Source of the DNA: Rhabditoides inermis
Lineage: Eukaryota > Nematoda > Chromadorea > Rhabditida > Rhabditidae
Length of the DNA stretch: 64,000 nucleotides
NCBI GenBank assembly: GCA_963966185.1
Contig: CAWZYM010000065.1
Location: 1-64,000, forward strand
Direction of reading: 5' to 3'
Positions 59,237-64,000 of this stretch are shown in pieces. The notes under the pieces are model-generated. The model was given only the letters and a program-made list of their open reading frames with translations, was not told the origin of the DNA and did no database searches. Within the stretch, counting starts at the first letter, position 1, and every line of letters begins with the position of its first letter. Made by a program: the position numbers and the translations under genes.

Positions 59237-60450
59237 TTAAATGGGGAGCCACCATTTGAAAGCAGCAGGGGAAGCCGCCCCCAGGGGAGCGGCAGACGGG
59301 GTCGTTGAGGTAAGACATCTACTATGATACAGCGAAACAAGAGAGAAGGATTTACAGACTCGCACGTTCCAAACGCGCTCTCTGATTAATAGCCTAAATC
59401 TGGGAAGAACGAGCTTGGAAGCACCGAACCTATCAGTCATAAAGAGGAAGAAACTAGATGCGTCAACCTCCACGAAGCCATGAAGTACCTTGTAGAGCAT
59501 CACGATGTCGTTGATGTGGCGGCGCTTCTCGAGTGACTGTAACTGGAAAACCGCAGTTGCGTTGTTCTGGAGACGCGTCGAATCCGAGTGACGTTGTGCG
59601 CGCGAAGACGACCCGTGTGTAGTAGTTCTGCACGCGCTCGAGGAGTACGATAGATGGGTTGAACACACATGTGCCATACTCCAAGAGCGGTCTCACGTAG
59701 GTGGTGTAAATGTTGATGAGCATCTGCCTGTCAGAAGAGACGATCGAGCGAAGATGTACGCCTTCGAGTAGATGATGCGACAGTGCTTGGTGAAGTGTAG
59801 ATCTGAGGTTATGATGAACCCAAGATCTACAATTTCGTCGACTCCAACGATGGCAGTTGAGTCTACTGTGTAGATGTGGCGTGGATTCTTCTTTCCAATG
59901 TACAGCGCCTTGGTCTTGTGTGCGGCTAGAGGCAGTTGCCAGAGTGTGGACCACTGATTGACAATGTCAATGGCGTCTTGGAGTGGTTGACGGCTATCGT
60001 GTTGACCAAACGGACGGTAGAATTTCAGGTCGTCTGCGTAGGTACGACAGGTGACGTGCTCACGAAGTTGAGGTATGAGATCGGCGGTGAAGACGTTAAA
60101 GAGGACGGGACCGAGTACCGTTTCCTGTGGCACTCCTGATAGAATGTCTCTGGACGGTGAGAAGGCAGAGTTGATTCGTACTTGGAAAGTGCGGCCATCG
60201 AGGTAGTTACGTATCCAATTGACGACGGGTGTGCTAAACCCGTATGAGTTGAGTTCTAGCACAAGCTTGTTGTGGCAGACTCTGTCGAATGTCTTGGCGA
60301 AGTCAAAGTAGATCACGTCGTCGTCGACGTCTTTCTTCTCGTTTGCTCTAGCTCGATGGTCGACGCACACCTGAACAACGTCGATCACACCACAAATGGA
60401 AGGGTAGTTTTGGAAAGAATACACGAATCGGATACTGTGCACACAGAAGA
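59237..60450 (-). mobile_element. 5'-truncated LINE with reverse transcriptase
   Basis: Minus strand reads DVIYFDFAKTFDRVCHNKLV (RT fingers/palm start, about 60310), LDGRTFQVRINSAFSPS, SGVPQETVLGPVLFNVFTAD (60080-60150), RTYADDLKFYRP (YADD catalytic box, about 60030) and the thumb IVDLGFIITSDLHFTKHC (about 59800). After a frame break near 59700 comes LINIYTTYVRPLLEYGTCVF and the C-terminal KRRHINDIVMLYKVLHGFVE. RT type fits CR1/Jockey-like non-LTR elements. The endonuclease domain is missing, so the copy is truncated at about 60450 and carries at least one frameshift. In the usual SGVPQG motif the Gly is Glu. Confidence 0.85.
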
Positions 60451-60807
60451 ACGAGATGTACAGAGGAAAGACTCAGTTGAGACAATCAAGTGGGTACGAG
60501 AGAGTGAGCAATGGTTGAGGGAGATAAAATGTATGTCTTTCAGGTGTTTTCGCTAATCATGGAGTTTTATGGAGCAGAGAGGATTCCTGGAGCAGAGAGG
60601 ACCTTGCTCACTGGTTCGATCGGTCAAGCACGCGCCTCTCTATAGTTCAATTCTCGCAATAAGTTGCGCGCGGTGGGGTAGATCAGAGGAAGACGGAGAG
60701 TCAGCTCTCGGCAATAGCGCGCAAAACAAGAGAGGCAGACGGTTATGGCACCGTATTTCGAACTGCATGCGAGGTAGATCGAAAACTATCGCTCTGGCGC
60801 AGGCTAT

Positions 60808-61390
60808 TAGCCGATCGTTTGGGTTTTATCCAGCGGCGCGCAGAACCGCTCGGCCCGGAGGGCGCCAAATTCGCTTGTTAATCATTAAAATAATAAATGG
60901 TTCAGAGTTATATCATGATCTTGTTGTAAATCGTCCGTTGAACAACCATAAACAAAAACAAAACATGAAACAATAGTTTAATACCCAAAAATATGTTCGC
61001 TGGTTAGGTCTGCACGTCTGTCAGTTGTGCAGCTGTTCGCTGATTCGCTGAAAAACTCGCTCACTAACCCCGCCCCCGCGCGCTCATTGGTTCGTGATGC
61101 GGAATGTGTGCGGGAGAGCGCGATAATGCGATAATGTGCCCACTGTTTGTGATTTGCGTCGTCGTTCACGCGCGTTGTTTTGTTGTTGTTATCTTTGTTG
61201 TTAAAAAATACATTTTCAAAAAAAGAAAATTTCTTCGAAATTCAACAAAAGAACATTCATTCTCTTCTGAAAAGTACAAGCGTAAAGTAGCTCTGTTTGG
61301 GTTCATCGCAATTCAACAAAAGCACACTTAGAAACCTATAATGAGAAAGTTAAAGTAAAGATAGTAAACAAACAAAGAAAAAATTGCGGA
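60808..61390 (-). mobile_element. 3'-terminal noncoding part of the Penelope-like element
   Basis: Follows the RT reading frame on the minus strand. 60808-61326 is nearly identical to 50081-50590. It starts at a truncated hairpin (GCCGATC...). It contains the arm sequence used by the foldback elements (AAAAGTACAAGCGTAAAGTA near 61270). Confidence 0.7.
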
Positions 61391-61391
61391 A

Positions 61392-64000
61392 TTAGAATTT
61401 GTATATTTTTTCGGTGAGTAATTTACGATTTTGAACATTGAAAAGATTAAGTGATCTATTGATATCTCGCTTACGGAAACAGTATTTCAAAAGAACGGCT
61501 TCAACTGTAGATGATTTAAAACCGAGACGGCAGAAAGTAATGTAGAGTTCTTCTAGTTCAACTAAAAGAACAGTGCGATCAGTGCAGCAACGGACAATAC
61601 GAAGAGCTTCTGATTTAAGATTACCAAAACAGATTTGGCGACTAGTAGTGCTTTCAGAATGCGTGAAGCGATGAACATCGAAAGTGTGATCATCAGTCTT
61701 ATTGTACAGACTTACTTGCCAATGCGTATCGAAACGTAAACTAATATCGAGAAAATGTGCCTCGGAATCAGTACGATTAGTGCGCTCCAGTTGCAAGTTG
61801 CTAAGAAGATATGCTTTAAAAAAGGTGTCAAGATCAGACTTCTTGTCATAGAGAATCATCAACATAACGGAAAACTTGGAATTTCTCATTTTTACAGACA
61901 AGAGGGTGAAGAAGACTGTATTCGTATTCTAGAACACTGAGGGTAAGAGATGCAAGGAGAGGGCTAGCGTTACCTCCTTGTGGTACGCCCTTCACCTGTT
62001 TGAAAATAAAACTACCGTACTGTGCATAAGCGCTTTCAACCAAAAACCTTAGTTTTGGCTATAATGTCACTAGCCGACATTATTCGCTTATCTGCAATGT
62101 GCATAACAGGATCGGAAGTATATTTAGAATATTTAGCAGATGTAATGAGAATATTGGGTTTTCCACAATTCTTGAAACACATATCAACAAGGAATTTCAT
62201 CTTTTTAAGATGAGATCATGCGGAAGATTAGTAAAAAGACTAGCAAAATCAGCACAGTATAGTGAAAGAGATGTGTTCGAGACAGAGCGCAAGAAATTGG
62301 ACACTTTCATACTGTTAGTAATCGAAAAGTACATTTTATGGCCATTTCTGGCAGCACCTTTAAGGCAAATGTTACGAAAGTGTTTTTCTAGATGTTTGTA
62401 CACCACTTGGAGTTCCATGGAAAGACCCTTAGTGATACATTCGCGTGCTGCAATGATGAAACGACATTTTACATGATTTTTATGGAGCTTTGGGACTCCA
62501 TAAATATTAGGCAACACAGATTTATCAGGTTCGAAGATAGAAGAATATGTGAGTGAATTGTTAAGAACAGAAGGATCACCTGTAAACGGCACATTTACGG
62601 CATTACCAGAAGCTCTACCGTAATTTATGCCTAATTCAGTATCACAGAAAGAGATGTAAAGTCGCTTGCACATTACTACAAAATTACTTGAAGCTTAATC
62701 TATAGTGGTAACTGTGAAACGATTATGGAGATCAGAAGTTATAGATTTAAAATTTGTAACGGAATTGAACTTTTTGTTCATAACACGATACTTAAGTTTA
62801 TCGTTAACGCAATCAAATATTTTGTTAGTAACGGTGGAAACATTATGATCACTGATAGAAAGAAGATTTTTGTACTGAGTAACCATGTCAGAAATAGCAT
62901 TTCGAACAGTGTTGACAACAGTGGATACAGAGAGTTTGAGATTGGACACTCTCATATTAGCGCCTTCTCTCATAAATGAGCGAAGGGAGTGATTAGAGAT
63001 GATAGAGAGGTCGCCTGTAAGAACGTGGCCATAATGGGGATCACGGTAAGAATCGTATTCTGCATTGTTGCAGAAACAAGGAATCGAGTCTAGAGGGACT
63101 GGTCGGTCTTCTCTGTACTCCTTGATAACACGGCTATGGTTCACCACATATTTACTCAGACGGTCGGTGGCCAGATGGGTCACTCGAATTTTCTGTTGGT
63201 CCTTGCGATTAAAGGAATTAAGAATACGCAACACTTCACGAGTATTAAACAAGGAGAAGAGACCGAGACTTTCCATATTTGTAAACAAATAAGGAATCTT
63301 CAAGAAGATCGTGTTCTTGAACAAGTCTTTCGTTTTGTTAGGAGTGTGGTCAATAGTCCAGTAGTAAACAGACAACAAAATTTCGAGTTTTAACAAATTC
63401 TGAAGAGAACGATTATCAAGAAGATATGACATCAGTTTATTTTTAGATTTGTTAGACATACATAAGACGTTACGGTAACTCTCATACCAATTGCGTGCAT
63501 TAGCTGTTTGCACGAGAGAAGACGTATCAGGCGTATCACCCTTACCAGAGCCCCTCCTTTTGTTGGGACGCCGGCGAGTCTTCGGGCGGAAATTAAAGTA
63601 AGGATGAGATACTTTATCGAAAGGACGTATATGTGAACGAGTGATGGTTTCGTATCCTCTGATAGAGTCATTAAGACCTACAGGATATGCTGTAACAAGT
63701 GTTCGAATCCAGAATTCTTCACGCTCTTCCAATTTAACATTATTCATACGTTTGTCACTATTCACATCCACTACCTCCAGAATTGAAAGTTTGGCTAACG
63801 ACCAATAATGACCGTTTTGAGCAAAAAGTTTGTATAGAGGCGTGTTAAAATATTTATTTTTGATAGCACTTTTATGTTCACGCATACGTTGCAAAAACTT
63901 GCGAGAAAACAGACCAACATATTGTACACCGCATAGATCGCAAGTAATACAATAGATAACATTAGCGGTATTACAATCACAGTTAGGAGATTTCAAAGTC
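61392..64000 (-). mobile_element. Penelope-like retroelement, GIY-YIG endonuclease N-terminal to RT (broken copy, continues past window)
   Basis: Reading from the window edge leftwards. A GIY-YIG domain comes first: CDCNTANVIYCITCDLCGVQ YVG, then RKFLQRMREHK and the Glu-helix LEEREEFWIRTLVTAYPVGL (63700-63985), with Cys pairs around the YC-x2-C. A ~300-aa linker with RPKTRRRPNKRRGSGKGD follows and ends in TAA at 62695. The RT follows: LPNIYGVPKLHKNHVKCRF (about 62490), YCADFASLFTNLPHDLI (about 62240), KGVPQGGNASPLLASLTLSV (about 61960) and FRYVDDSL (about 61850, YVDD box). The C-terminal end is at 61392. A stop and at least two frameshifts (near 62200 and 62050) make this copy inactive. The order EN then RT is the reverse of classical Penelope and matches the permuted Naiad/Chlamys clade. 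Confidence 0.85.

Overview
This is a gene-dense animal genome fragment, most likely from a nematode. Genes are split by many short introns (often 45-300 bp) with GTGAG/GTAAG donors and TTTCAG or TTGCAG acceptors. The housekeeping set is animal-like (CUL2, ANAPC4, the TFIIH p44 subunit, PIR-1/DUSP11, ASCC2, DHX37, sds22, an ADP/ATP carrier, a chondroitin polymerising factor and an NKCC-type transporter). One large secreted gene joins an LDLa domain to Cys-rich modules resembling nematode T20D4.11/DUF19 or CPG4 domains. No bacterial, plasmid or CRISPR feature is seen. All functions are read by eye from conceptual translations, so exon borders are approximate.

Layout. 1-3.5 kb: 3' part of an NKCC-like SLC12 gene (minus). 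4.2-9.4 kb: chondroitin polymerising factor-like gene (minus) with a small plus-strand gene inside one intron. 11.3-15.0 kb: CUL2 (minus), divergent from GTF2H2 (plus, 15.7-17.6). 17.9-26.5 kb: the ~28-exon Cys-rich secreted gene (minus). 27.2-29.6 kb: a C2H2 zinc-finger gene and a small one-TM protein (both minus). 30.0-35.3 kb: ANAPC4 (minus), whose last intron holds the ADP/ATP carrier gene on the plus strand. 35.7-48.7 kb: PIR-1, ASCC2, DHX37 and PPP1R7, all minus and closely packed.

From 49 kb on the window is repeat-rich. It holds a hAT-type MITE, a family of foldback elements, a degenerate UDP-glucose pyrophosphorylase-like gene, a tentative UVRAG-like gene interrupted by a 17 x 71-bp minisatellite, a 1.4-kb foldback, a truncated LINE and, at the right edge, a broken Penelope-like retroelement. 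In that element the GIY-YIG endonuclease lies N-terminal to the reverse transcriptase. (GA)n/(CT)n tracts occur throughout, mostly in introns.

Themes. Much of the gene content is basic machinery: ubiquitin ligase parts (CUL2, ANAPC4), transcription/repair (GTF2H2, ASCC2), ribosome biogenesis (DHX37), phosphatase control (sds22) and RNA 5'-end processing (PIR-1). Genes are not arranged by pathway. The most notable points are the permuted Penelope-like element and its foldback relatives, the minisatellite that copies a splice acceptor, and two sugar-nucleotide/glycosyltransferase-family proteins that have lost active-site motifs.
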